From positions 105,150,485 through 105,214,484 of the forward strand of contig OZ023273.1 in NCBI GenBank assembly GCA_964007475.1: a stretch of DNA of 64,000 nucleotides, read 5' to 3'. Below, one piece after another: positions 1 to 11,295 of the stretch. The stretch comes from Hybos culiciformis (Eukaryota > Arthropoda > Insecta > Diptera > Hybotidae). Position 1 is the first letter of the stretch, and each line of letters opens with the position of its first letter. The notes beneath the pieces were generated by a model. It was given only the letters and a program-made list of their open reading frames with translations, searched no databases and was not told where the DNA came from. A program made the translations under genes and the position numbers.

Positions 1-766
1 AAAAATAGTAAAAATAAATTGAGAAAATATGATAATTGGCCTGCGATTAAAGAATCCTAATTTAGTTTCTCCAAATCAGCCTGTTAAAAATGTTTTCTAA
101 ATTTATTCTGAATGAAAATCAAAAGCAGAAAGGATATTATTATTTTAAAATTACGGACCTAAGAATAAGACCAATTAGAATAAAATATAAAATCTGAAAT
201 GTTTGTTCGTGCAACTTTTAATGTTAAAAGCTTGAAATAAATACATAGGCACAATTAAACTATTTATATGGAAACTGTGCATTGATGCACACTTTCGGTT
301 TAAACCAAATTTATGCATTAGAAATAAACCGTTTCAAAACGAAACAAATTATATGATATCGTTGATAATCATATACATACTCTGATTTGGCATGGACCAC
401 CGAAACTGTTTATATGGCAAATGTGCACACTATACTTTCGGTAAAAAAACCGAAACTGTTTTGTTTATAATATTTCATTTATCTTACTTCCCATTCATAG
501 ATTTGTTTTATATACCGAAATAATGCATATATACACTATGTCATATAATTTTTTTGTTTTGGAAACTGGCCGATTCGATGTTACCACAATTTTTTGGGCA
601 AACAGTATAAATATTAAAAATTTTAATCTTGAAAATACATTATATGAATTATTACCATTTAGGACAAATAAAAAAAAAATGTAAATATTTACTGTTATTA
701 GCAAAAATTGCAGCATAAAGACTGATTTTGTCATTCCCGTTGGCTGTTACTAAGTAATTGTTTCGT
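1..766. other. AT-rich non-genic DNA with short diverged repeats
   Basis: No coding exon is seen on either strand. About 250-460 carries two diverged copies of a segment built around ACTGTTTATATGG followed by a TGCACAC...TTTCGGT motif, so this is probably old repeat sequence. The eight bases before the next element (759-766) are its left target-site duplication. Confidence 0.5.
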
Positions 767-1144
767 CAGGGTTACCAACCTTTTCAAATGTTTCCCCCTA
801 AAAAAATAAAATTTCCCCCTAAAAAACCCCTAAATTTTTTTTTATAGATATAACAGCTATACTTATATACCTATGAGGATTTCAAATAGATGCTTGAAGA
901 AAAGTATATAACGCACATCGTAAATTATATAATAATAAAATTATTTATTTATAATAAAATTAGCAAATAAGGTATCTTATGAAATGCAGTCAAAAATATT
1001 ACAAATGTCATCTAAATCTTCGCTTTTAAGATCATACATCATACCCCTAAAAAAACCCCTGAAACAAATTACCCCCTAAAAATCCCTCTGTCAACAAAAA
1101 AAACCCCTAAATCTAGGGGGAAAACCCCTAAGTTGGTAACGCTG
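767..1144. mobile_element. Non-autonomous hAT-type MITE
   Basis: A 378-bp element starting CAGGGTTACCAAC and ending GTTGGTAACGCTG, which are near-perfect terminal inverted repeats. It is flanked by a perfect 8-bp duplication TGTTTCGT at 759-766 and 1145-1152. The interior has runs of CCCCTAAAA near both ends in inverted orientation and no coding capacity. An 8-bp duplication with CAG-starting termini is the hAT pattern; assignment to hAT is inference from that pattern. Confidence 0.85.
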
Positions 1145-1599
1145 TGTTTCGTATTCAAAACTAAAATTCGTTATTTTAATGTTCAATAAATACTTCACAA
1201 GTTTTATTATTAAAAAAATAATATGTGAAAGGCTCTCTAAAATTTAAAAAAAGTTATGAAAGTACAGTTCTAATTTGTTTTTTCTATTATTTTATTAGTG
1301 TTACCGTGTCAGTAAGAATTTAAAACCTTTTGCGAATTTCATGAAAAAAAAATTAATACAATTGATATAATTTAAAATGAAGATTTCAGTTGGCTAAGGA
1401 AATACATTTTTTCTTGATATTGTTAGTTGTGATATTGAAATCGAGTAAAATAAACCGGTTGTGAACAATTATTTGAAAATTTTCTATAATTCACAACTAT
1501 TTTCTCATTACCGGGGTGAGTGTTTTTTTAATTGAAATAATAAAAAATATTTTCAATTTTATTTAGATTTCTCTGTTTTTATTATTATTACAACGTTTT

Positions 1600-2215
1600 T
1601 ATCAACTCACTTTCTTGTCTGTTTGTCTGTCCAGGAAATTTTGTAATCAAATTTTAGACCACTTTACGACAAGCTACAGCTGCGAAATTTTGAATATAGC
1701 TCTGAACCCGATGACAATACAATATTCTACCACTTTAATCATGATTTGAAAAGTTTCTCGTCTGTTTGTCTGCCCGCGAAATTTTGCAATCAAATTTTCA
1801 CAACCAAAAGGTTGTCCGATTTTATTCAAATTTAGTACATAAAAAGAAGAAATGATTAAACACACGAATTTCGTAACAACAAATTTATTGGCCTCCTACC
1901 CAGCGACTTCAAAAATTCGTCCGATTTCTTTCAAATTTGGTACTTAAAAAGAGGACAAATTAAATACACAAATTTCGTAACAAAAATTTTATTGGCCTCC
2001 TACCCGGCGATCTCCTATGGGGAGGACTTCAAAAGTACGTTCGATTTTATTCAAATTTAGTACATAAAAAGAAGAAATGATTAAACACACAAATTTTGTA
2101 ACAAAAAATTTATTGGCCTCCTCTACCTTGCTTGGGGTACATACAAAGAAGACATAATAAAACACACAAATTTCGTAAGAAAAAATTTATTGGCGACATC
2201 CCCTGGGGACCTCCA
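1600..2215. repeat. Tandem repeat of about 105-120 bp, with flanking repeat fragment
   Basis: From about 1811 to 2200 a unit beginning with TCCGATTTTATTCAAATTTA and containing TTCGTAAC and TTTATTGGCCTCCT is repeated three times, with a degraded fourth copy. The preceding 1600-1800 segment repeats TGTCTGTTTGTCTGTC and GAAATTTTG motifs and looks like part of the same repeat family. No protein is encoded; short ORFs here are fortuitous. Confidence 0.7.
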
Positions 2216-2404
2216 CGTGTAAGACCTGGAACTCCATAAAAAAAAATTTGGAAACCAAGCTGCATCATTATGTATTTAAAATTGTTGAAATAAAATGGTT
2301 AAACGTATAAAATTTCTTTTATATTGTTGTATTTGTTTCAGAAATAATTTTGAAAATCAAATTTTATACGAAAAATTCTGCTTCAAAACTAAAAAGTAGA
2401 AAAT

Positions 2405-2829
2405 AAATATTAAATCATAAAAAATACATTTTATAAAAAACAACGTTTTTCTTGCGCACTAAAAAGTATAAAATAATGTTACTATGAGTTTCATTTTGGT
2501 AACAGACTTTATAACTTTTCTCCGGCTCATTCAGAGAATTGTGGACACACATACTTGAAACTGATTACAACAATCTATAACTAGAAACGTGGGGCGCATT
2601 TTTACAAAACATTTATAGTATAGTATCACCTCAAAAATGTGCCCCACGTTTCTAGTTATAGACTGTTGTAATCAGTTTCAAGTATGTGTGTCCACAATCC
2701 TCTGAATGAGCCGGATAAATTATAAAGTCTGTTACCAAAATGAAACTCATAGTAACATTATTTTATACTTTTTAGTGCGCAAGAAAAACGTTGTTTTTTA
2801 TAAAATGTATTTTTTATGATTTAATATTT
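2405..2829. mobile_element. Foldback element with two ~195-bp arms
   Basis: The left arm (about 2405-2602) and right arm (about 2633-2829) are near-perfect reverse complements around a ~30-bp loop. This can be seen from GTGGGGCGCATTTTT against AAAAATGTGCCCCAC at the centre and CAACGTTTTTCTTGCGC against GCGCAAGAAAAACGTTG further out. The high identity suggests a recent insertion. No ORF and no convincing target duplication was found. Confidence 0.85.
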
Positions 2830-5800
2830 TTCTTTTAATTTAATTGATTAAAAATTTTAAATATTTCGAAATTTTTGCAATAAATAAAGGAAAACCTGTT
2901 TTTTGTCATTACCGTGGTGTCATTCCCGTGGTTCGTTTGCTTACACGGGAATGAGTTGATCGGTACAAATTCTGCGGTGTTCCCTTTGAGAATAAGTTCG
3001 AAATTATCTGAGGCATCTAACAAATACTGATTTAAGTTTAAAAAACAATTTTTTTTTTTTTACAATTTTTATTTAGTTTTCCGCCAGTTTCCGTGGAGCT
3101 ACCCATATACACTATTTGACTATTTTAAATAATTTTTTTCGTTTTGGAACAAACAAATGCAAAAATACATATGTACTTTTGTATTTTCATCCTAAATTAT
3201 ACGAAATTTTAGAAATTTTATAATTTCTGATCATCATTCGCTAAAACGGAAGCGCCCAAAAAATCAATAATTTATGGTGAATAAAAAAAAATAAATTAAT
3301 CTTTATTTTATTATTGAAGGCTAAACCTAAAATTCATTAATTATTTTGGGGCAAAAAAAATAAAATTAAATTTAAATTTTTATTATAATTTTTTTTTTTG
3401 TTTTTTCAGAGTAAAATTAAAAATTGTTGAAAAGGAACTTACATTTTTAGATCCTTTTGTTTTTTTTTTTTTTGCTTTTTTTTATTATCCTTAAAATTTG
3501 TCCTTTTTTTTATTTTCCTTGAAAAAAGTTTTTTTTCAATATTGAACTGTTCTTTTTTTTTATTTTATTTTCTTATATAATTTCTGTCAGTACGAAGAGC
3601 CCTTTTGATAAAAATTAAAACCGTTCGTAAATGTTTTAATATGATTTTGTAGGTTTTCTGGCTGTGTTTGCTTATAATCCTTTAAATTATCCCTTCGGTT
3701 TTCATTCCATTATTATATTTTTGTATTATTTTTTTATTGGTCATGCAAAATTAATTCATATACCAAAAAGGAAAATAGAGGAAAAAATGTTATGTTTTTG
3801 GAGTTAGATTATGGTCGGAAAAGTTAATTGTATTTTTATTTTTTTTTTTATAAAAAATTATTAGAATTTAATTATAATAATAATAGAGAAAAATTTAAGA
3901 AATTCGAAATTTAATTCAGTAATCGATAATTTTTGAACTTTGGATCCAATTTCCGACATTGGATCTAATTTCCGGTTGGGTTTCATAACGTTAATTGACT
4001 TTATGTCTCAAAAAAGAGTCATATATCAATTGACGTTATATTTCATTTGTTTTTCTTTTTATTTATTTTTATTAATTTTTCCTTAAAAAGAACATAGAGT
4101 CAAGTCAATTGACTTCAAGGCCCTACAAATTTTGACCTTATGTCTAAATGTCTAAATGTCAATTGACTTTAGTTATGACTTAACAAAGCCCCTTAAATCC
4201 TGTTGACGTTATGTCATTCCTATTTTCATTAAAATGCAACAAAAATAAGGGAACGCAAATAAAATAACATTATCAGTCATTAAGCAAAAAAAAATCAATA
4301 AATTGTAAAAAATATTTTGTTATAAATTTCTGACTTCAGTTAAAGTTGGTATTTTAGGGTTAATTTTATAGAAAGTAGGTTAGGTTAGCTAATAATAGCG
4401 GCCTAGGACACGGCCCGTAGACCTAAAAGATTCATAGCGATAATTACAAATTGAAAAATTTTTGAAAACAAATTAAATAATAATAAGATTTCATTAAATG
4501 AATAATTTTAGAATCAATTTGCCGAAATGAAAAAAAAAATCAACTTTAGTCAAACCGTAAATCTTATAATTTATAAATGAAAAAGAATCTACCTACTAGT
4601 TTATGAGTACGCTAACTTATAAAATTTTTTTGAACTATTCTACTAATCTACTATTCTACTATTCTGTAAGCATTATGATGTAGCTACATCCTTGCAAAAA
4701 AAATGTCCTTGAATGCTCTTTTTTTTAATTATTCCAATTATAATTACAGCCATAATTTTTGAATTGAATTGAATAGAATTAAAATATATATTTTTTTTTT
4801 AATTAAAAAAAAGGATAAAGCGACAGAAAGTATTAATTGCACCCAAAAGTAAATAATATGTACACTTTGTAGTTTTTTTACAACGTTTCCTTATTAAAGA
4901 TAATTAATATGATAAATATATTTATAAATTATATAAACGCATACAAATATTATACCAAAAAAAGGATTCTTTAGAGATTTAAAACCGTTTAACTATTAAC
5001 TTTATAGCATAAAATTAATATATATTAATTTTAATTACAACTTAGTAAAATTTTCCGAACTTATTGTTAAGAGTGCGAAAAACCAACTAATTCTTTTCAT
5101 TCTTAAATGGAAAAGAAAACAAACTTTAAAAGTCTACAATCTACATAATCTATATTTTATGGTGGAAAAACATTTTTTTACCCATAAAGAGAGTATTCAT
5201 TTTTTATTTTTATTTCTCTTAAATTCGATGATAGGCTAGGTAGGTAAATGTTAAATCAATTTACAAATCACCGCTATATTTGGTAAAAGTAATGAAATTA
5301 AAGGAATATAAAACATTTGCTACAATATTTGCTTACATAATTTTCTTATATTTAATATACTGGTCATTTATTATTAATCTTTGGCATTAATGAAATCTTG
5401 ATTGAAGTACTTAAAGAGTACAAAATAAAAGAGAATTGATATTTCGGAATTGTGTACAATTATAGTTATTAAGAAATTATTTAACAATCATCAATTTTGT
5501 ATTTTAAAAATTTATTACCACAAGGCACAAAGTATTGTATTGAGAAACGCAGTTATGAAGAGGTTATGAAAAATCAATAATGTTTTATAACTTATTCATA
5601 TTGTTTTCGGCACTTGTTAGAAGTAAGGAAGTTATTATTCTATATTTAATTAATTTCTGTCCCGAAACCAAATGTGTACATCAATGCAACTGACAATAAT
5701 ATTGTAATTACTGGAATACTGAAGATATTATTTCTCTAAATAAGAACACTTTTTTTGTATTGTAATCAAAACATTGTTTAAATTAATTTTAAACATTTAA

Positions 5801-6621
5801 ATTTTTTGTTTATTTAGTATTCAAAGAAACAAAATTGATTAAAAAAAAACAATAATTGAATAAAAACTAAATATCAATGCTCAAAGTAGGTGCATATGCA
5901 TGAATGTACAATGAATAAAACAGAATTAACCGATAACAGTTAATGCCATAATATTTGATGTTATTAATCAATCAAAATATCAGTTTCTTCAATGATTTTT
6001 TCTTCTTATAAAACTCTTCTTATATATGGCGCAGTATGTAAAGCTAAAATAGTTTCTACGAACAGACTATCAGATATCAGGTAACTATTTTGGGTAAGCT
6101 CTATTTTTCATTTTAAAAACTATGATAAAAAACAGTCGCTATAATTCTTTAGCTTATACTGATATCCTCTTCTTTATTTTAGAAAAAAGAATAATCTTTG
6201 ATATTTTCTTACATATAAAATCAATAATCTTATTAATCTTATTTTATCTAAAATTATTGATAAATATTTAATTCCATCTATTTTTCCTATCACATGCGTA
6301 TCAATCAACTTTTTTTTATTTTATCTCTTGTTATACAACTAATGACAATGCATTTCGTTTTATTGATATTTAATTTTATTTTATTCATGTTGAACCATGA
6401 TTAATTTTTCCAGAGCAGTATTAGTTTTTTAACACATTCTTCTGCAGTAACAAAAGTACGTCTACAGCATGTTCGACATCATTAAAATAACAGTAACAAA
6501 GAATAGCAATACCACTAGCTTATTCAAAAAACTAAAACACAATTATCCATATTTTCAAAAATTTTAATAATAACATAATTAAAGTTTATAACCGTTTATA
6601 TTTGTGATTTTAAATTTTAGA
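2830..6621. other. AT-rich intergenic DNA downstream of the AROS gene
   Basis: No exon is recognised on either strand. The interval contains poly-T/A runs. It also has a cluster at 3990-4220 of sequences centred on GTCAATTGAC, and a small GC-richer patch at 4375-4440 with GGTTAGGTTAG. A TTTATT at 6358 (AATAAA on the minus strand) is a possible polyadenylation signal for the AROS gene ending at 6622. Confidence 0.5.
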
Positions 6622-9600
6622 CTATGTAAAATATTCTTTTTCGAATTTAAGAAAATCTTGTTCATCAAAGATGGATTTCTCTTCTTTTTTCTTGGTTTCC
6701 TCTATCTGATAATTCGAATTGTTTCTTTGAGCTCGTTGAAATATCTTAAAAATAAATGGTTAAATTTTAATTACAGTTTATTTCATAATTATTCAATTAT
6801 TTCAAAAAAAAAAAAAAATAGAATTTAAATTCAATTTAATAAAAAACAGGATAGCAATACATATCTCTAAATCAACTGAAGGGTTATTATGAGTTACGAT
6901 CGAACGTAAAAATGTTACGAAAATCCTATTCTCAAATTCTATTTTGATGAAACTCAACTAGAAGTTATTACTATTTCACTCGATTTTTACGTTCGATCAT
7001 AACTCATAATACCTTTCCTGTATTCTGTTTATCTGTAGCTCTTTTATCTTTTAATTCTTATCTTAAAAGCAATAATAATTTTTGTCACATGAAATTCATT
7101 ATTCTTTTGGATTATATTGCTCTCTTCAACTAGTAATTATTTTTTTAGTCAGCCTAATAATGTACTAAGGTAAATGCCCGTATACCGTGGTAGTACATAT
7201 TACCGTGGTAAAACGTCTTTAAAATTGAATAAAAACATAGCAGGCTTTGCTTTTTTCCTATTTTCTTTTTTTTTCGGATGTGCTAAGTATAGGTTTCAAT
7301 TAAAAAACAAAAATATCCCGCCAAAAGTGTTAATATTGACATTAATGTCCTGACTTTCGTGCGAGTTACACCTGTTCAAAAAATTGCTTAAGATTTCGGT
7401 AAGTAAAGGAATTTTTTTCTTAAGGTTTTTTTGGTACTAAAACGAGAATAACTAAAAGAAAAAATGATTCGATTAAATTGTTTATTTAAATTGAAACATT
7501 TTTAAAAGCTGATTTCGCTTTTTATAACTAAATTAATATAAATGATAATAAAATAAAATCCACGGTAATAGGGACGTTACTTTTGAAATGGTTCCGTTTA
7601 CCGCGGTATACATCGGTTTCTTAATTACATTCGTCCCTATTCAATAATTACCTTTTGGGTACTTTTCTCATCTAATTTTGGTTTATTGGCACTAAGCATT
7701 AACAATTTTTTTAAATTTTCTGCCTCTCTAATTTGTTTCTCAGAGTTTTTTTTTCTTAGATCATCCACTGTCTTTTTAAATTCATCTTTGTTTTCTAAAA
7801 TTGAAATTGAGAAGAAAAAAAATAATGTTTACTGAATGTTGCTTAAGATTATAAAAAAAAAGAAGCAAAGTATTTTTTCGTGGGTAAATTACTTATACAT
7901 TTTTAATTCTGAATATTCTGATCCTTAACTGTTTAAAATAATATATTAAGTAATTTAAATTGAAGGCTTTAGCAGAACATGTCCTTGAGAAAACATTGGA
8001 TTCCATTATTAAAATAATTATAAAAACCAGAAGTTTTCCCCATAACTATTTGCAATAATTACGTTGGGTCTAGCAAGCATTTACCTTTTAGCTTTATTTT
8101 TCTTTTTAAGAAAGTAAGTAGGTATTGTTTTTTTAAACTTCAATATAGGTATTGTATTAGGTTATCGAAAAGTTTTATTGCAGTTAAAATATATGTAGAT
8201 AATAGATATGTATTCAATTAAATTTTTCCTGTAAGATTTTATATCATTTTATATCATTTATTTTAACACACTGTGTATTCTAGTCTTTTCACTATGTGCT
8301 TCTGTTGTGGCGATTAATTATTGATCTTAAGAGGTACGTAGGTATACATACTTCACTAATACCCAGTTCCGGATTTACCTATGGGCAGATTGGGCAACCG
8401 CCACGAGCGCAACATTTAAAAAGGGCGCAAAATTCATTCCGTGAAATTTCGCTAATTTTAGGGAGGAAAAAAAAAATATTTTTACCCATTCATTGATTTA
8501 TTTAATTTCATTGATTAAAGAAAAAAATATGTAGGCTGTCTATCCAAATACAGAAAATATTTTAAGAATATTTTTAGCAACTCCAATTGTTCTGCAAGGT
8601 CTTTTTCTGCACTGAGAAAAATAAAAACTTACTTGAGATCAACCTTATGTGATGAAAAATTGAATGATTTTACGATCTTAGCAATAGAAAATAATTTGAT
8701 ACAATAAAAATTTGATACAATAAAAATTCTAATAAATTAAAAAATAAGTAAAAAACGAGTTTTCAAAAAAACTGAGTCCAGGCCGCATGGAAAAGTAGAA
8801 AATAAATTTTTCTTCACACACAGAGGTGTACTCAGATTTTTTGATTTGGACTTAAGTGATTTGATTCATGAAGAGAAAAAATATTCAAGAGAAATGTCCA
8901 AATCAAAAAATCTGAGTCCACCTCTGTGTGTGAAGAAAAATTTATTTTCTACTTTTTCATGCGGTCTGGCCTCAGTTTTTTTGAAAACTCGTTTTTTACT
9001 TATTTTTCTTTTCTGCCTTTTTCACGTTAACTAAATTGTTATTATGTGCTGCATGGAGAAACAATTTTATGACTAATCATATCGATGAAAATTTTTCCGA
9101 TGATTTTCCTGCTTTTTCGGGTTTTCCATGGAGTTTTCCACAAAAGCAACTTTATTCAACTAATTTCGCTCTACTACTTTGTCTCAGGTTGCAAAACGCT
9201 CAAACGCTTCCTCGGTCGGAAAAACGTTTTACATGAATTTTCATCGAATTTTTTCTGCAAGTTTTCACCATTGTCGGAGAGAAAGTAATGATGCCAGTTG
9301 ATAGGGAACTTGATCCTGCATAATTTAGAGAACTTTTTTACCGGAAAATTTTTCGAAAAAGTCGTAAAATTCTGGAAATTTTTTTCGGAAAAATCAGAAA
9401 ACTTTGCATTTTTCCTGAAACGGATTTATCACTAATCAAATTTGTACCAAATTTTCAAATGATTTTTCCCGATGTGCCGGGTTTTCCATGGAAATTTACG
9501 GTTGAAATTTTGATAGATTCAATCGTTGCGCGACATGAACCTGTGTGCAAAATTTCAGCTCGCTATGACAACGAAAAGTGGGTCTACGAGAGTGTCGAAA

Positions 9601-10053
9601 ATAGTAAAGAAATATATAAACAGACAAATTCGTGTACGAGTTAATAATTATTGTGGCCTCAAAATAAAGATATGATCTACACGTAGTATTTTTTTCATTT
9701 ATTATAAATAACTTTTGGTATGATTTATAGGGCGCAATTTTCAAAAACCGCCCAGGGCGCAAAGTTATGTAAATCCGGGCCTGCTAATACCTTTATGTTA
9801 TATTTTCCGTGAGTTATATTGGAAGCATGTTGTTCTTAATTTGAAATGCCTATTACAAATTTAAAGTACCTACATACTTTAACCTGCTTGAAAATATGAA
9901 AATTCTACAAAAAAAAATTAAAATTTTAAATGATTCACCTTTTTTGAAAATTTTATTAGAACGTCCTTGTCCTTTTCCAACATTTCCAACTAATTTTGGT
10001 TTTTTTTCTTCCTCTAAAATATCCAAACTTCGTTTTAATAATTTCTTCGACAT
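6622..10053 (-). CDS. RPS19BP1: RPS19BP1/AROS-like ribosome-assembly protein (three exons)
   Basis: The gene reads right to left in three exons: 10053-9939 (ATG start), 7794-7652 and 6744-6622 (TAG stop). Every junction is GT...AG and the phases join cleanly into a 126-aa protein. The human AROS/RPS19BP1 protein is about 136 aa. What matches is the order of features: an N-terminal MSxxLLKRSLxIL-type start, a lysine-rich middle, an ENLKKLL segment followed by SxQKI, a run of lysines, and a C-terminus IFDEQDFLKFEKEYF, which corresponds to the family's acidic-aromatic EEDFxKFxxEYF tail. In vertebrates the protein binds RPS19 in nucleoli and modulates SIRT1; in insects a ribosome-assembly role is the safer inference. 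Intron 1 (7795-9938) hosts a whole hAT element and intron 2 (6745-7651) further inverted repeats. The start is the first in-frame ATG of the exon; an extra 5' UTR exon cannot be excluded. Confidence 0.82.
6881..7015. mobile_element. Small foldback element in AROS intron 2
   Basis: Inverted arms of about 33 bp, 6881-6914 (TTATTATGAGTTACGATCGA...) and 6983-7015 (...TCGATCATAACTCATAATA), surround about 70 bp of unrelated sequence. Weaker matching outside them (ACAGGAT near 6846, TCCTGTATTCTGT near 7017) may be the true termini. Non-coding. Confidence 0.65.
7177..7614. mobile_element. Possible inverted-repeat element in AROS intron 2
   Basis: The sequence GTATACCGTGGTA near 7179 is matched in inverse by TACCGCGGTATAC near 7600, and both ends carry an additional ATTACCGTGG motif just inside. 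This resembles the terminal/subterminal organisation of a MITE of about 440 bp. No target-site duplication was identified, so the limits are approximate. Confidence 0.4.
8364..9783. mobile_element. hAT-type element inside AROS intron 1
   Basis: A 1420-bp element begins CAGTTCCGGATTTAC and ends GTAAATCCGGGCCTG (imperfect terminal inverted repeats). It is flanked by a perfect 8-bp duplication CTAATACC at 8356-8363 and 9784-9791. Subterminal GGGCGCAA motifs occur at both ends. No intact transposase is visible; short ORFs inside are fragments. It carries an independent foldback element (8742-9005), so it served as an insertion target later. Confidence 0.85.
8742..9005. mobile_element. Foldback element nested in the hAT element
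   Basis: Arms of roughly 107-112 bp (8742-8848 and 8894-9005) are near-perfect reverse complements. For example AAAAAACGAGTTTTC on the left faces GAAAACTCGTTTTTT on the right, and CACACACAGAGGTG faces CACCTCTGTGTGTG. It lies wholly inside the 8364-9783 element. The 62-aa reading frame across it is a by-product of the palindrome. Confidence 0.8.
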
Positions 10054-11010
10054 TGTTTAGACTTTGGTTGTTCTACGACACTCAGTACCTTATTAACTAA
10101 CTTATGTTTTCTTTTTTTTTTTAATTTTTTTTTGTGCAATGTAAATTTTACATAAATGAAAACTTTTATTTTTGATTAAAACAATTTTGGTTTGATTTCG
10201 TTGTTGATAAATATTTAAGAAATTTAATTACATATAATATAATTATAATGAATAGAAATAGAGAATCCAATAATTAGTAACAATTTACTTACAAACAATT
10301 ATTTAAATGTCAACTATTAAAATCAATTCAATTATTCAATTTAATAAAATTCAATCAAAACTCAAAACTAATGGAAAAAAACCAAAATCACGAATCAACT
10401 TGATTCAATCAAGCAATAATAAAATATTATAAAGTAATTAAGAGTAATAATCGAAATCAAAAACCAAAACCAAATATCCAAAAATCAACAAACAAAAAGT
10501 CAATCTAAAAAATGCAATAAATTAAACAAAATAAACACAAAAAAATTACAAACAACAACAATCTAGCACACACCATCAAAAACATTAAAACAAAAATAAA
10601 GTTATCGCTCAATCGTCCGATATCAAATCCATAGCCGATCCGACAAAGCTTTCTAAAGAGAATTAGTAATTTGGTTCCATATTTTTTACTTTTATTTAAG
10701 TATTATTTTACAACCAACAAAAAATAGTACAAGATTTTTCTACAAAATTAAAAACTCCACTTTTGTTAAAGACTTTGGCTGTGTAAACCAAACATTATTT
10801 ATTCAATGATCATATTCTGTGATTATTGGCATTCGTTCTTTCCCGTTGTCATTGCTTTTTTTCCCTCCAACATGTTTTCTCATTACCAATGTTTACATTT
10901 GGTACTCAATTGTTTGAACGTTCAAACAGTACTCTCTATCACCTAAAAAATTTGTTGAGAAAATAGGAAAAAAAAATAAAATAAAATTACTGGTAAACAA
11001 ATATTATTTA
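10054..11010. other. Upstream region of AROS, no further gene seen
   Basis: AT-rich DNA between the AROS start codon and the next repeat. A more complex island at 10600-10665 (TCGTCCGATATC, CCGATCCGAC) has a minus-strand splice-acceptor-like CTCTTTAG just before it. It could be an untranslated AROS exon or promoter-proximal sequence, but nothing proves this. No other feature is supported. Confidence 0.35.
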
Positions 11011-11287
11011 GGTACTTTTCCGTTAGCCGGGCGCAAATGTACGGCGCAAAAAATTGTGAATCAAGTCGCAAAGCGAAGCAGAAATGTTACCAAAAACTTA
11101 TGGTCATTTAAAATCAAAAAAAAAGTGCCCTGGGGGTTCGGGGGAGGCGGCAGTCTTCCCTCGATACACGAAAAAACTATTCTTTTTAATTTGACCATAA
11201 ATTTTTCAGTAACATTTCTACCGCCGTAAATTTACGCCGTAAAATGTTTTGCTCCGTACATTTGCGTCCGGCTAACGGAAAAGTACC
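11011..11287. mobile_element. MITE with 8-bp target duplication
   Basis: A 277-bp element has about 34-bp terminal inverted repeats starting GGTACTTTTCCGTTAGCCGG at 11011 and ending CCGGCTAACGGAAAAGTACC at 11287. It is flanked by a perfect 8-bp direct duplication ATTATTTA (11003-11010, 11288-11295). The centre is GC-richer (GGGGTTCGGGGGAGGCGGC). It has no ORF. The 8-bp duplication fits hAT or P-like superfamilies; the GGTAC terminus is not typical of hAT. Confidence 0.85.
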
Positions 11288-11295
11288 ATTATTTA

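Noticed and set aside
6604..6828. Plus-strand 74-aa ORF
   Set aside because: Shadow of AROS exon 3 on the opposite strand.
10600..10665. Terminal exon of a minus-strand gene after a CTCTTTAG acceptor
   Set aside because: The frame is too short (about a dozen residues) and no upstream exon could be linked; kept only as a possible untranslated exon.
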